This document shows positions 20,605 to 28,363 of a stretch of DNA of 64,000 nucleotides, piece by piece (within the stretch, counting starts at the first letter, position 1; each line of letters starts with the position of its first letter). Source of the DNA: Tardibacter chloracetimidivorans (GTDB lineage Bacteria > Pseudomonadota > Alphaproteobacteria > Sphingomonadales > Sphingomonadaceae). Where the stretch lies: contig NZ_CP018221.1 of the NCBI RefSeq assembly GCF_001890385.1, forward strand, positions 186,001-250,000, in the 5' to 3' direction. The position numbers were made by a program, and so were the translations under genes. The notes below the pieces were generated by a model. It had not been told where the DNA came from, did no database searches, and saw nothing but the letters and a program-made list of their open reading frames with translations.

Positions 20605-22413
20605 CTATTTGTCGTCGCCCATGCGCAGCGCCGCGATGAAGGCTTCCTGCGGGATCTGGACGCTGCCGTACTCGCGCATCCGCTTCTTGCCTTCCTTCTG
20701 CTTTTCCAGAAGCTTCTTCTTGCGGCTGATGTCGCCGCCATAGCATTTGGCGGTCACGTCCTTGCGGAGGGCGGCTATGGTTTCGCGCGCGATGACCCGG
20801 CCGCCGATGGCCGCCTGAATCGGAATCTTGAACAGGTGGCGGGGGATCAGGTCCTTCATCCGCTCGCACATGTGACGGCCGCGCGCTTCCGCCTGGCTGC
20901 GGTGGACGATCATCGCCAGCGCGTCGACATTCTCGCTGTTCACAAGGATCGTCATCTTCACCAGGTCGCCCTCGCGGTGGCCGATCTGCTGATAATCGAA
21001 GCTGGCGTATCCCCGGCTGATCGACTTCAGCCGGTCGTAGAAGTCGAACACCACTTCGTTGAGCGGCAGTTCATAGGTGAGCTGCGCCCGCCCGGCGACA
21101 TAGGTGAGGTTCTTCTGGATGCCGCGCCGGTCCTGGCACAGCTTCAGGATGCTGCCGAGATATTCGTCGGGCACATAGATGGTGGCGTCGATCCACGGCT
21201 CCTCGATGCGGTCTATATGGACCGGGTCGGGCATGTCGGCCGGATTGTGAAGCTCCTTCATCGACCCGTCGTTCATGAAGATGTTGTAGACCACCGAAGG
21301 CGCGGTGGTGATGAGGTCGAGGTCATATTCCCGGCTGAGCCGTTCCTGAATGATCTCCAGATGCAAAAGGCCCAGGAAGCCGCAGCGGAAACCGAAGCCG
21401 AGCGCGGCCGATGTCTCCATCTCGAAGCTGAACGAGGCGTCGTTGAGGCGGAGCTTGTACATGCTCTCGCGCAGCTTCTCGAAGTCGTTGGCGTCGACGG
21501 GAAAAAGGCCGCAGAACACCACCGGCTGCGCTTCCTTGAAGCCGGGCAGGGGGGCGGCCGTGGGTCTTTTCGCATCGGTGATCGTATCGCCGACGGCGGT
21601 CTGCGACACCTCCTTGATCTGCGCGGTGATGAAGCCGATCTCGCCCGGGCCAAGCGCGTCGAGCGTCTCGATCTTGGGGCGGAAGCAACCGACGCGATCG
21701 ATCAGATGGATGGTGCCCGCCTGCATGAACTTGACTTGCTGGCCCTTCTTCAGCGCGCCGTCGATCACGCGGACAAGGATGACGACGCCGAGGTAGGGGT
21801 CGTACCAGCTATCGACGAGCATCGCCTTGAGCGGCGCGTTCGGATCGCCCTTGGGCGGCGGAATGCGGTGGACGATGGCTTCCAGTATTTCGTCGATGCC
21901 GATGCCGGTCTTGGCGCTGGCAAGCACCGCATCGTCGGCGGGAAGGCCGATGATGTCCTCGATCTCCGCCTTCACCTTCTCCGGTTCGGCGGCGGGCAGG
22001 TCGATCTTGTTGATCACGGGCACGATTTCATGGTCATGCTCGATCGACTGATAGACGTTGGCCAGCGTCTGCGCCTCCACGCCCTGGGCCGCGTCCACCA
22101 CCAGCAGCGCGCCCTCGCAGGCGGCGAGCGAGCGCGACACCTCATAGGCGAAATCGACATGGCCCGGCGTGTCCATCAGGTTGAGGACATAGCTTTCGCC
22201 GTTCTTCGCGGTGTAGTTCAGGCGGACCGTCTGTGCCTTGATGGTGATGCCGCGCTCGCGCTCGATATCCATATTGTCCAGCACCTGCTCGGACATTTCG
22301 CGATCGGTCAGCCCGCCGGTGCGCTGGATCAGCCGGTCGGCAAGGGTGGACTTGCCATGGTCGATGTGCGCGATGATCGAGAAGTTGCGGATGCGGTCTA
22401 TCGGTGCGGTCAT
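20605..22413 (-). CDS. lepA: Elongation factor 4 (LepA)
   Basis: 602 aa ribosome-binding GTPase that can back-translocate or assist stalled or assembling ribosomes. ATG 22413 gives [23 protein letters not shown], with the G1 loop intact; the frame extends eight codons upstream without similarity. DTPGHVDF (G3) and NKIDLP (G4) are present. The C-terminal LepA-specific domain ends [15 protein letters not shown] and SVQIPQEAF. Confidence 0.97.
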   Translation of the reverse strand: MTAPIDRIRNFSIIAHIDHGKSTLADRLIQRTGGLTDREMSEQVLDNMDIERERGITIKAQTVRLNYTAKNGESYVLNLMDTPGHVDFAYEVSRSLAACEGALLVVDAAQGVEAQTLANVYQSIEHDHEIVPVINKIDLPAAEPEKVKAEIEDIIGLPADDAVLASAKTGIGIDEILEAIVHRIPPPKGDPNAPLKAMLVDSWYDPYLGVVILVRVIDGALKKGQQVKFMQAGTIHLIDRVGCFRPKIETLDALGPGEIGFITAQIKEVSQTAVGDTITDAKRPTAAPLPGFKEAQPVVFCGLFPVDANDFEKLRESMYKLRLNDASFSFEMETSAALGFGFRCGFLGLLHLEIIQERLSREYDLDLITTAPSVVYNIFMNDGSMKELHNPADMPDPVHIDRIEEPWIDATIYVPDEYLGSILKLCQDRRGIQKNLTYVAGRAQLTYELPLNEVVFDFYDRLKSISRGYASFDYQQIGHREGDLVKMTILVNSENVDALAMIVHRSQAEARGRHMCERMKDLIPRHLFKIPIQAAIGGRVIARETIAALRKDVTAKCYGGDISRKKKLLEKQKEGKKRMREYGSVQIPQEAFIAALRMGDDK

Positions 22414-22524
22414 GCGCGCGGCGTTAGCCGAAAACACGGGCTTGTGTAAGGGGGCGAAGCGCTACGCGAATTCGCTCCGCCATCGCGCGTCGAAGCATTT
22501 TACACCCGCCGAAGCCGTTAACCA

Positions 22525-22539
22525 TAACCAAATTGGTTA
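22525..22539. promoter_or_regulatory. 7-bp inverted repeat upstream of sigma-54 promoter
   Basis: TAACCAA (22525-22531) and TTGGTTA (22533-22539) form a perfect palindrome with a single central A, about 65 bp before the predicted start of the RNA below. It could be an activator-binding site for the sigma-54 promoter; this is inference from position. Confidence 0.45.
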
Positions 22540-22569
22540 ATATGGCGGATTTCCGTCTCTTTCCATCAT

Positions 22570-22586
22570 TTGGCACGAGTGATGCA
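22570..22586 (+). promoter_or_regulatory. Sigma-54 (RpoN) type -24/-12 promoter
   Basis: TTGGCACGAGTGATGCA. The GG (22572-22573) and GC (22584-22585) have the 12-nt register required by RpoN, and the -24 box TTGGCACG is a consensus match; only the first T of TTGC is replaced (ATGC). Predicted start near 22597. Confidence 0.7.
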
Positions 22587-22596
22587 GAAATGAGGG

Positions 22597-22739
22597 TACG
22601 TGGTCTTGGACCCTTTCCACCACGTTATTGATGCGAGTTTCGGGTGGCGTCCGGACTTGCGCAAGCGGCCTCGGCCGCTAACCCGCTTCTCGCCGTCAAT
22701 GACCGCTTCCCGACCTAGACCCCCGGGAAGCGGTTTTTT
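22597..22739 (+). ncRNA. Candidate sigma-54-dependent small RNA
   Basis: About 143 nt from the predicted sigma-54 start to a strong terminator. There is no protein gene on this strand between lepA (opposite strand) and the reductase at 22803. Two internal hairpins are visible: ACGTGG/CCACGT (stem-forming around 22598-22626) and GCGGCC/GGCCGC near 22665-22678. Two very short ORFs (13 and 16 codons) lack good ribosome sites. It could be a trans-acting RNA or an attenuated leader of the reductase. Confidence 0.5.
22702..22739 (+). terminator. Rho-independent terminator of the candidate RNA
   Basis: ACCGCTTCCC (22702-22711) pairs perfectly with GGGAAGCGGT (22725-22734), followed by TTTTTT ending at 22739. 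It stands 63 nt before the next coding start. Confidence 0.9.
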
Positions 22740-22802
22740 CCTCCAAGTCCTTGCTGCGATGGCTGGATGCGCTAGCATCGGCTTAAAAGCGAGGAGTTGT
22801 GG

Positions 22803-24101
22803 ATGCTGCACGTCGCGATCATTGGTTCCGGCCCCGCCGGTTATTACACCGCCGAGGCACTGCAAAAACAGTTCGGCGACGAAGTACGCATTGATGTCAT
22901 CGACAGGCTGCCGACCCCGTTCGGGCTGATTCGGGCAGGGGTTGCCCCGGATCATCAATCGATCAAGGCGGTGTCGCGGCGCTACGAAACCACCGCGCTG
23001 ACGGACAATGTCCGTTTCATCGGCAATATAGATATCGGCAGTTCGGTGACGGTGGCCGAGCTGCTCGACCTTTACCATGCGGTCGTGGTGGCGACCGGCG
23101 CTCCGGGCGACAGAAAGCTCGGCATTCCGGGCGAGGAACTGCCGGGCGTGATCGGTTCGGCCACGCTGGTCGGCTGGTACAATGGTCACCCGGCCTTCGC
23201 GCATCTGGATCCACCGCTGCTGACCGATTCCGTGGCTGTCATAGGCGCGGGCAATGTCGCGCTGGACGTCACGCGCGTGCTCGCCAAGACGCGCGACGAG
23301 TTCGAGGGATCGGACATCGCCCGCCATGCCCTTGCCGCGCTCAGCCTTTCCGGGGTGAAGCACATCCACATCGTCAGCCGACGCGGGCCGCACCAGATCC
23401 AGATGACGCCCAAGGAACTGGGCGAGTTGGGGGAGCTTCAACGGGCCGTGCCGCATGTCCGGTCAGAGGATCTGCCTCCCGAGGAAGCCGATGCCGGGCT
23501 AGAGCCGGGCGTGCGCAAATCGGTGACGCATCTCCGGCAGTTCGCGCGGACCAACGGCCGGGACGCGGAAATCGACATCCGCTTCGACTTTTACATGCGG
23601 CCCGTCCGGATCGAGGGCGAGGGCAGGGTGGAACGCCTGATCGTGGAGCGAACGCGGCTGGACGAAAACGGAAATGCAGTCGGAACCGGGGAGGAGATCG
23701 TCATTCCCTGCGGAATGGTGGTGTCGTGCATCGGCTATCGGACCCATCCGATACCCGGCATTCCCTATGACGACAGGCTTGGGCGGTTCACGAACGAGGA
23801 GGGGCGCATCGCGCCCGGCCTTTATTGCGTGGGCTGGGCACGGCGCGGGCCGACCGGGACGATCGGCACCAACCGTCCCGACGGGTTCGCCATCGCCGAA
23901 CTGATCGCGGCCGATGCGCCTTCGGGCACAAGGGAAGGGCGGCCGGGCCTTGATCGGCTGATCGCCACGCGTGGGCTGAAGGTCGTGACCTTTCAGGACT
24001 GGAAGAAGATCGACGCCGCCGAAATCGCACGGGCGCGCGACGGCAGCCCGCGAGAGAAATTCACGAGCATCGACGAGATGCTGTCGGCGATCAATCCATG
24101 A
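22803..24101 (+). CDS. Ferredoxin/adrenodoxin-type NADP reductase (FprA-like)
   Basis: 432 aa FAD flavoprotein related to adrenodoxin reductase and mycobacterial FprA. ATG 22803 has GAGGAG 6 nt upstream. FAD-binding IIGSGPAGYYTAEAL is at the N-terminus, the NADP-binding VIGAGNVALDVTRVL near residue 150, and the C-terminal GWARRGPTGTIGTNRPDG is the family signature around the flavin. It passes electrons between NADPH and a ferredoxin; the partner ferredoxin is not in the window. Confidence 0.92.
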   Translation: MLHVAIIGSGPAGYYTAEALQKQFGDEVRIDVIDRLPTPFGLIRAGVAPDHQSIKAVSRRYETTALTDNVRFIGNIDIGSSVTVAELLDLYHAVVVATGAPGDRKLGIPGEELPGVIGSATLVGWYNGHPAFAHLDPPLLTDSVAVIGAGNVALDVTRVLAKTRDEFEGSDIARHALAALSLSGVKHIHIVSRRGPHQIQMTPKELGELGELQRAVPHVRSEDLPPEEADAGLEPGVRKSVTHLRQFARTNGRDAEIDIRFDFYMRPVRIEGEGRVERLIVERTRLDENGNAVGTGEEIVIPCGMVVSCIGYRTHPIPGIPYDDRLGRFTNEEGRIAPGLYCVGWARRGPTGTIGTNRPDGFAIAELIAADAPSGTREGRPGLDRLIATRGLKVVTFQDWKKIDAAEIARARDGSPREKFTSIDEMLSAINP

Positions 24102-24123
24102 TGCGGCGGCGTTCTAAACCCGC

Positions 24124-24152
24124 TTGCGGTCAACACCAACGCCTCCTATAAG
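24124..24152 (+). promoter_or_regulatory. tRNA-Pro promoter
   Basis: TTGCGG (24124-24129) and TATAAG (24147-24152) separated by 17 bp, 41 bp before tRNA-Pro. It matches a housekeeping sigma-70-type promoter. Confidence 0.55.
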
Positions 24153-24193
24153 CCGCGCCACTGCGCCCCCCCGGTTCACGCCGGGGAATGTGT

Positions 24194-24270
24194 CGGGGAG
24201 TAGCTCAGCCTGGTAGAGCACTGTCTTCGGGAGGCAGGGGCCGGAGGTTCGAATCCTCTCTCCCCGACCA
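24194..24270 (+). tRNA. tRNA-Pro (CGG anticodon), prophage attachment gene
   Basis: 77 nt with encoded CCA. Acceptor CGGGGAG/CTCCCCG, D-arm GCTC/GAGC, anticodon stem CTGTC/GGCAG with loop TTCGGGA giving CGG, and T-arm CCGGAGG-TTCGAAT-CCTCT region. From the anticodon stem to the 3' end the sequence is duplicated at 63558, so this tRNA is the prophage integration site and stays intact. Confidence 0.96.
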
Positions 24271-24271
24271 T
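24221..24271 (+). repeat. attL: 51-bp core repeat
   Basis: Identical over 51 bp to 63558-63608. It begins at the anticodon stem of tRNA-Pro and runs one base past the CCA end. The bases on both sides differ between the two copies, which fixes the length of the core. Confidence 0.95.
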
Positions 24272-24302
24272 GATTTTCCTAGCTTTTTTCCTCTAAATGG
24301 AC

Positions 24303-24341
24303 AGCAGGCGAGGGTTCGATTGAACCCCGCGCCTGCTTTTT
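24303..24341 (+). terminator. Strong terminator just inside attL
   Basis: Outer stem AGCAGGCG (24303-24310) / CGCCTGCT (24330-24337), inner stem GGGTTC (24312-24317) / GAACCC (24322-24327), then TTTTT to 24341. It is oriented to end the tRNA-Pro transcript and is carried by the prophage. It may also limit read-through into the integrase region from the host side. Confidence 0.85.
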
Positions 24342-24346
24342 GAGGT

Positions 24347-25324
24347 TCACCATGAACCTGCATTGGCTGCCTTTCTGAGATAAGTTGGCGAATATCTTGC
24401 GTAGTGCTTCTCGGTGGTCCGGCTGTCGTCATGCCCCATAAGCTGGGCCAATTCGCTCATCGGAATGCCGTCCTCGGCGCGCCAGACAGCGCCGGTATGG
24501 CGGAGCGTGTACGGCGTTGCGTGAACAGCGCTCCTTTGGGATGCTGCAAGGAAGGCTTTCTTGATGTTCTGGATGCCCTTGCCGCCCCGCTCGATCACAT
24601 ATTCGCTCTGCCGTGCCTCATAGGCTTCCTTGAGCGGCTGCTTGGCGTAGTCGGCGATGGGAACGGTCGGGCGGCGCTTGGCGGTCTGCACCCGGCCAGC
24701 CCGGTTGAGGTTGATAAGGCCGCGCTCAAAATCCACCCGATCCCACGTCAGTTGCAGGATCGCGGTTGGGCGCGCGCACGTCGCCAGCGCCAGCACCATG
24801 TAGAGCTGGGCGTGTGGGGCCTTCACTTCGGAAAGGAACTTCCTGAACTGCTCCTTGGTCAGATGCCGCTCGATTCGGTCTGGCGCGTCCGGCCTCCAGA
24901 TGGAAGGCGCTTCCTTTATCAGCTTCGCGTCCTTGCCCCAGCGCAGCGCAACCGAAAGCTGCGACAACTCATAGCGAATCGTCGCCTGTCCGGCATTCCG
25001 CTGGGCCGCGTAGCCCTTGCACATGGCCTCATCGATCAGGGCCGGGTTCACATCATCCCAATAGTGCCGCATCGCCTTCCAGGCGTCCTTGCGGCGGCTT
25101 ATGCTGGCGATCTCCGCCTTTTCCCTGTCGTCGAGATATGCGAGCATCACCCGGCCCACGGTCCACGATGTATGATCGCCGAGCCGCCAGCGCTGGCGCG
25201 CTTCTGCTTCCGCTGCAACCCGACTGGCGGCCGCAAGGGCATGGCGGTGGCGCTTGCCTCCTTCGTCCTTCCAGACGATAGCCCATCCGTCTCTGAATCG
25301 CTGGACTGTGAATGGGTCGGACAT
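24347..25324 (-). CDS. int: Prophage tyrosine integrase
   Basis: 325 aa from ATG 25324. Catalyses recombination between attP and tRNA-Pro attB. Catalytic residues visible: Arg185 (CARPTAIL), Arg275 in PYTLRHTGAVW (the usual His of box II is Tyr272), His298 (LMGHDD) and the nucleophile Tyr308 (KHYARY). N-terminal arm-binding and core-binding regions precede residue 150. Last gene of the leftward early operon, ending 76 nt from the core repeat. Confidence 0.95.
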   Translation of the reverse strand: MSDPFTVQRFRDGWAIVWKDEGGKRHRHALAAASRVAAEAEARQRWRLGDHTSWTVGRVMLAYLDDREKAEIASISRRKDAWKAMRHYWDDVNPALIDEAMCKGYAAQRNAGQATIRYELSQLSVALRWGKDAKLIKEAPSIWRPDAPDRIERHLTKEQFRKFLSEVKAPHAQLYMVLALATCARPTAILQLTWDRVDFERGLINLNRAGRVQTAKRRPTVPIADYAKQPLKEAYEARQSEYVIERGGKGIQNIKKAFLAASQRSAVHATPYTLRHTGAVWRAEDGIPMSELAQLMGHDDSRTTEKHYARYSPTYLRKAANAGSW

Positions 25325-25482
25325 TCTATTCTCTCCACCTCGGATGCCGGGATGCGGATTAATGTCCCGATCCGGAAGGTTTGCAACTCGCCGGAGCGAA
25401 TGCGGGCGCGGATCGCCCCTTCGGAGCATTCCCATCGGGCCGCAAGCGTGGCGACGGTGTAGGGCCTCTCATGCATTGCCAT
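25147..25482 (-). CDS. Putative excisionase, HTH domain
   Basis: 111 aa from ATG 25482 (GGGGGAG 4 nt upstream). Residues 5-55 (YTVATLAARWECSEGAIRARI, then GELQTFRIGTLIRIPASEVER) form an excisionase/MerR-like winged helix-turn-helix. The remaining half is Arg/Ala/Ser-rich and overlaps the start of int in another frame by 178 nt. Position directly before int supports a directionality factor. The long overlap is unusual, and the true C-terminus may be shorter if a frameshift is present. Confidence 0.65.
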   Translation of the reverse strand: MAMHERPYTVATLAARWECSEGAIRARIRSGELQTFRIGTLIRIPASEVERIECPTHSQSSDSETDGLSSGRTKEASATAMPLRPPVGLQRKQKRASAGGSAIIHRGPWAG

Positions 25483-25675
25483 CTTTCTCCCCCGCCGCTT
25501 CAAAAGTCGTCGGCGCTGCGGCAACGGCGGTTCCTGATCGACACCCCGGGCACACGCGATTGCCGCCCCGACAGTCCCATCCCTGCGCGTTCAACCCGCC
25601 GTCGAGCAGTTTGGCTTGCTCATATTCAAACGAGCGCGCGCAGGTCGTGCAGGTGACGGGGATGGGTTCACCCAC
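25469..25675 (-). CDS. Small zinc-ribbon protein
   Basis: 68 aa from GTG 25675, which overlaps the preceding gene by 8 nt and has GGGG 6 nt upstream. CTTC near residue 10 and CRGGNRVCPGC near 38-48 give paired cysteines for one zinc ribbon. No known family recognised. Its end overlaps the putative excisionase by 14 nt. Confidence 0.6.
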   Translation of the reverse strand: MGEPIPVTCTTCARSFEYEQAKLLDGGLNAQGWDCRGGNRVCPGCRSGTAVAAAPTTFEAAGEKDGNA

Positions 25676-25847
25676 CGATCGCCCCCATCGTGAACATGAC
25701 GATGATCGACAGCGACGCGCCGAACATTGCCCAGCGCAGCTTGAGGCCAAAGCCCGGTTTCGGCTCCGGATGTAGCGGCGGGCTGTTCAGATAGTCGAGC
25801 GACGGCCCGGCATGTCGAACGCCGGGGAACTTGACGATGGTGCTCAT
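25668..25847 (-). CDS. Small membrane protein, 59 aa
   Basis: Begins MSTIVKFPGVRHAG; a hydrophobic helix at about residues 38-58 (MFGASLSIIVMFTMGAIGG) forms the C-terminus. GGAGAGGAAAT precedes the ATG. Start and stop overlap both neighbours (ATGA with the upstream gene). Function unknown. Confidence 0.6.
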   Translation of the reverse strand: MSTIVKFPGVRHAGPSLDYLNSPPLHPEPKPGFGLKLRWAMFGASLSIIVMFTMGAIGG

Positions 25848-26059
25848 ATTTCCTCTCCGGCCGCTTCCCGGCGATCATATTCGGCCTGGTTCATCGCCAG
25901 TTCTTTCGAGAACGTCGCCCTATCCTCATCCGTGGTGCTGCGAATGCGCTTGATCTCGAACACGCCGCCCGCAAGAGGGGTGCCCTGCGGGACGATGAAC
26001 GTCATGGTTGACGCCGGAAAATCGGCTGCTTCGGCTATGGCTAGGAACGACTTGCTCAC
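25844..26059 (-). CDS. Hypothetical protein, 71 aa
   Basis: GTG 26059 with GGAG about 7 nt upstream, overlapping the preceding gene by 4 nt. The sequence (SKSFLAIAEAADFPASTMTF, then GGVFEIKRIRSTTDEDRATF) is soluble and ends in a charged helix. No family recognised. Member of the overlapping leftward early operon. Confidence 0.6.
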   Translation of the reverse strand: MSKSFLAIAEAADFPASTMTFIVPQGTPLAGGVFEIKRIRSTTDEDRATFSKELAMNQAEYDRREAAGEEI

Positions 26060-26196
26060 CTCTTCATCTCCTTCAACTTGCAGACCTGACACAGCCACCC
26101 GTCCCGATATTCCCAGCCCTCGGTATGCGGGGCTTCTGTGTAGGATTCGTCCAGGCATCGCTTGCAGTGCTGCGTCTGTAGATCGCGGGTGGTCAC
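26056..26196 (-). CDS. Zinc-finger microprotein, 46 aa
   Basis: Starts at GTG 26196, inside the stop of the upstream gene (GTGA). CKRC (residues 11-14) and CQVC (36-39) form a four-cysteine zinc site separated by an acidic/aromatic stretch. Function unknown; likely DNA, RNA or protein binding. Confidence 0.6.
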   Translation of the reverse strand: MTTRDLQTQHCKRCLDESYTEAPHTEGWEYRDGWLCQVCKLKEMKR

Positions 26197-26342
26197 CGCA
26201 GGGTCCGCCGCACCAGCGTTGCCGCCATCCATCCCGCCACGAACATATTGCCCATGGCTAGGTAGGCACTGCCGCCGATCGCGAGCCCCAACATGCCGCA
26301 CACGACGTTGGCCACCAGAAAGAAGACCTCGATCACCGCCAT
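26193..26342 (-). CDS. Small membrane protein, 49 aa
   Basis: ATG 26342 with GGGGGAG 8 nt upstream; the ATG shares one base with the stop of the upstream gene. Two hydrophobic stretches (VIEVFFLVANVVCGMLGLAI and YLAMGNMFVAGWMAATL) suggest one or two membrane helices, ending in LVRRTLR. Function unknown. Confidence 0.6.
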   Translation of the reverse strand: MAVIEVFFLVANVVCGMLGLAIGGSAYLAMGNMFVAGWMAATLVRRTLR

Positions 26343-27247
26343 CACAGCATCTCCCCCCTCAACAGCTTCCGCCGCTGATCCGTCGCCGCGTCGATCATCG
26401 CGCGGATGTGCGCGGGCTGGGCCTTGTAGACGTCGGCGTTGGCCTTGGCGTTCTCCACCTCGAACAGCAGTTCCTCGGTGTCGCAGCCGTTGATCTCGCC
26501 GATCAGTGCCAGCGCGGCTTCAGGGATCTCCACTGACGCCGCCCCGGGCTCGGCATCATCAGGGATGGGTGCAGCAGATTGCCCGGCGTCTTCCTTAACC
26601 GCCGGTTCCGGGGACTGCACAGCCGCCGGGGTCGTGGCGGGCTGTTCGTCAAAGGGATTGTCGGCAGGCTTGAACAGCGCCTCGACCTGCGCGGATAGAT
26701 CCGGGCGGTTGGCTGCCAGCCATGCGCGTTGCTGAACCACGCCACCTTCGGCCGCGATTGCCGTACGATCGGCTCGAGGTGCGCTCAGGCGCGCGACAAG
26801 AGCCTTCACGCCCTCAGCAACGCGATCGACCTTCGCGGTCTGTGGCGGCTCCTGAGCGGCCAGCGGCTTGACCGTATAGGGTGCGCGCTTGCCCTTGGTC
26901 GCGGTGAGCGCCATCACCATGTCGCGCTCGATATGTGACAGGTGCGAAACCCGGATGCCGCCGACCTCCATGCCGCCCCATTTAACCTTGGGGTCGCGGT
27001 AGAGCGTGACGCTGCGGCCGACATAAGCCTTTGCGTCCGGCCCCCATGCCGACACCAGAACGCGGCTCATGGACTTGCACGGCCTCCACGGCTTACCCTC
27101 GTCGTTCTCGAAATAGATCGAGACGGGCTGTTCAGTGCCGGGCCGAATATCCACTTCGGTGATGCGAATGGTGCGCGGGCCGGAAATCAGATCGTCGGCA
27201 TTGATCTGGTCCGACTTCGGCACGATTACTGCGCTCATGTCGTTCAT
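26342..27247 (-). CDS. Exonuclease-partner protein, possible recombination function
   Basis: 301 aa, ATG 27247 overlapping the YqaJ stop by 4 nt. Residues 15-130 form a compact domain (ADDLISGPRTIRITEV, then VSIYFENDEGKPWRPCKSMSR, VTLYRDPKVKWGGMEVGGI) rich in beta strands and basic/aromatic residues. The C-terminal half is Ala/Pro/Glu-rich and contains NPFDEQP, like the acidic tails of ssDNA-binding proteins. Phage exonucleases of this type are normally paired with a single-strand annealing protein; no RecT, Erf or Beta signature is seen, so that role is only inferred. Confidence 0.65.
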   Translation of the reverse strand: MNDMSAVIVPKSDQINADDLISGPRTIRITEVDIRPGTEQPVSIYFENDEGKPWRPCKSMSRVLVSAWGPDAKAYVGRSVTLYRDPKVKWGGMEVGGIRVSHLSHIERDMVMALTATKGKRAPYTVKPLAAQEPPQTAKVDRVAEGVKALVARLSAPRADRTAIAAEGGVVQQRAWLAANRPDLSAQVEALFKPADNPFDEQPATTPAAVQSPEPAVKEDAGQSAAPIPDDAEPGAASVEIPEAALALIGEINGCDTEELLFEVENAKANADVYKAQPAHIRAMIDAATDQRRKLLRGEML

Positions 27248-27933
27248 ACGTACATCTCCTGCTCGACGCGGCGCTTGGTCTGCACGAGCTTTCGGGCAGA
27301 TATCGCCGCATGATATTCGTCCATCCGCTTCAACAGCCGGGCTTCGAACTCGCCCGCCGCGTTGACGATGGCGTCCTGAACGATCGGGTCTGGAAACACG
27401 CGGATGACCGCCATCGGCAGCCCGCCGCTGTAGCTGATGAAGTCGATCCATCGCCGCTCCGACACCAGCAAGCCGGTTTGAAGCTGGATCGCGAAGTCAG
27501 CCGGAACCGTCTCGTTCGACAGGTTCTCGATGACCGTCTGCACCTGATATTTCTGCCGGCGCGACTTGGCTTCGATCGCCCCGTCGTCGCCCACCAGCCC
27601 GTCCGGTGAATAGCCGATCGTGAAGCCCCAACGGTCGTTGGTGATGAAGCCCATTTCCTGCACGAGCGCATAGTTCTTCGCGTACAGCGCGCGCGCCTCG
27701 ATCTCGTCGTCCTGCCCGCGCAGCATGTCGTCGCTCACATAATGCGGCTCGACATAGCCGGTGATGCGCTGGGCAAGCAGCTCGTACAGATGCGCGCGCT
27801 CCTTATCGTTGCTGGCGATCTTGAGCGTCGGCGTGACGATCAGCTTCATTTCGCTGGCAGTCAGAAGGCCGCAGCGGATTTGCAGCCATTCGTCGCTGCC
27901 CTGGATCATCAACGGATAATGGGTGATGCCCAT
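27244..27933 (-). CDS. YqaJ-type viral recombinase (lambda exonuclease fold)
   Basis: 229 aa PD-(D/E)xK nuclease that resects dsDNA ends in phage recombination. GSDEWLQIRCGLLTASE is the N-terminal signature; the active site is SPDGLVGDDGAIEAKS (Asp, Glu, Lys). IQLQTGLLVSERRWIDFISY is the conserved substrate-side helix and strand. ATG 27933 has GGAAGGG upstream. First of the recombination pair, behind a structured leader. Confidence 0.88.
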   Translation of the reverse strand: MGITHYPLMIQGSDEWLQIRCGLLTASEMKLIVTPTLKIASNDKERAHLYELLAQRITGYVEPHYVSDDMLRGQDDEIEARALYAKNYALVQEMGFITNDRWGFTIGYSPDGLVGDDGAIEAKSRRQKYQVQTVIENLSNETVPADFAIQLQTGLLVSERRWIDFISYSGGLPMAVIRVFPDPIVQDAIVNAAGEFEARLLKRMDEYHAAISARKLVQTKRRVEQEMYV

Positions 27934-27953
27934 GTTAGAACCCTTCCAAATTA

Positions 27954-28044
27954 ATCACTGAAAAGAGGGTCGTGCATCGACCTGTCCGGGTGGGAGCAAA
28001 GGGGATTCCGCCCGACCAATTTCCACGGCCCTCATTTCAGTGAT
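27954..28044 (-). repeat. Structured leader before yqaJ: 16-bp near-perfect inverted repeat
   Basis: 27954-27969 and 28029-28044 are complementary at 15 of 16 positions (arms contain ATCACTGAAA and TTTCAGTGAT), enclosing 59 nt with a further CGGGTGG/CCGCCCG stem. A 26-codon ORF with a GGGAGG site begins in one arm and ends in the other (28035 to 27955). Two more hairpins lie just upstream (28054-28073, with TCCCGG/CCGGGA, and around 28085-28105). It looks like an RNA leader controlling the recombination genes. Confidence 0.6.
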
Positions 28045-28129
28045 CCTCCCGCATCCCGGCCCTCGAACCGGGACGCTGTTGATAAAGCCGTCGCGCCTAC
28101 AGGGATGGCGCGCGAGGACGGCGCGGGGA

Positions 28130-28363
28130 CTATTCTCGTGGCTCGAAATACTTGGCGTCTTCGCCGCACCCGGATCGGCGCTTTGAAGAGCACGTGTCGT
28201 AATCAACGGCTATCTCGCCACTCACCAGATTGGTTTCCTTAAAGACGAGCGACGGATGGAAGCACCTTGCGAAACGCCAACTGTCCTTGGTCGTCCTGCG
28301 CAGAAATGGCGTGTTATAAAAGCGATCCGGCGCGGCGTGCTTACAGTCCTTGCAGAACTTCAT
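28130..28363 (-). CDS. Cys-rich hypothetical protein, 77 aa
   Basis: ATG 28363 overlaps the upstream stop by 4 nt. CKDCKHA at the N-terminus, then FARCFHP, and CSSKRRSGC near the end supply five or six cysteines for a zinc-stabilised fold. Ends DAKYFEPRE. Similar small proteins occur in many phage early regions without known function. Confidence 0.65.
   Translation of the reverse strand: MKFCKDCKHAAPDRFYNTPFLRRTTKDSWRFARCFHPSLVFKETNLVSGEIAVDYDTCSSKRRSGCGEDAKYFEPRE

Noticed and set aside
20497-22449. 650-codon open frame on the plus strand opposite lepA
   Set aside because: It mirrors lepA in a GC-rich sequence with few stops; no domain is recognisable, while the minus strand is a full LepA.
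28054-28073. T-arm-like hairpin with GGTTCGA loop, a possible degenerate tRNA
   Set aside because: The loop is 8 nt and no acceptor, D-arm or anticodon arm can be folded around it.
27955-28206. 83-codon leftward frame before yqaJ
   Set aside because: Only its last 26 codons follow a ribosome site, and the rest does not look like a protein; the inverted-repeat structure explains the region better.
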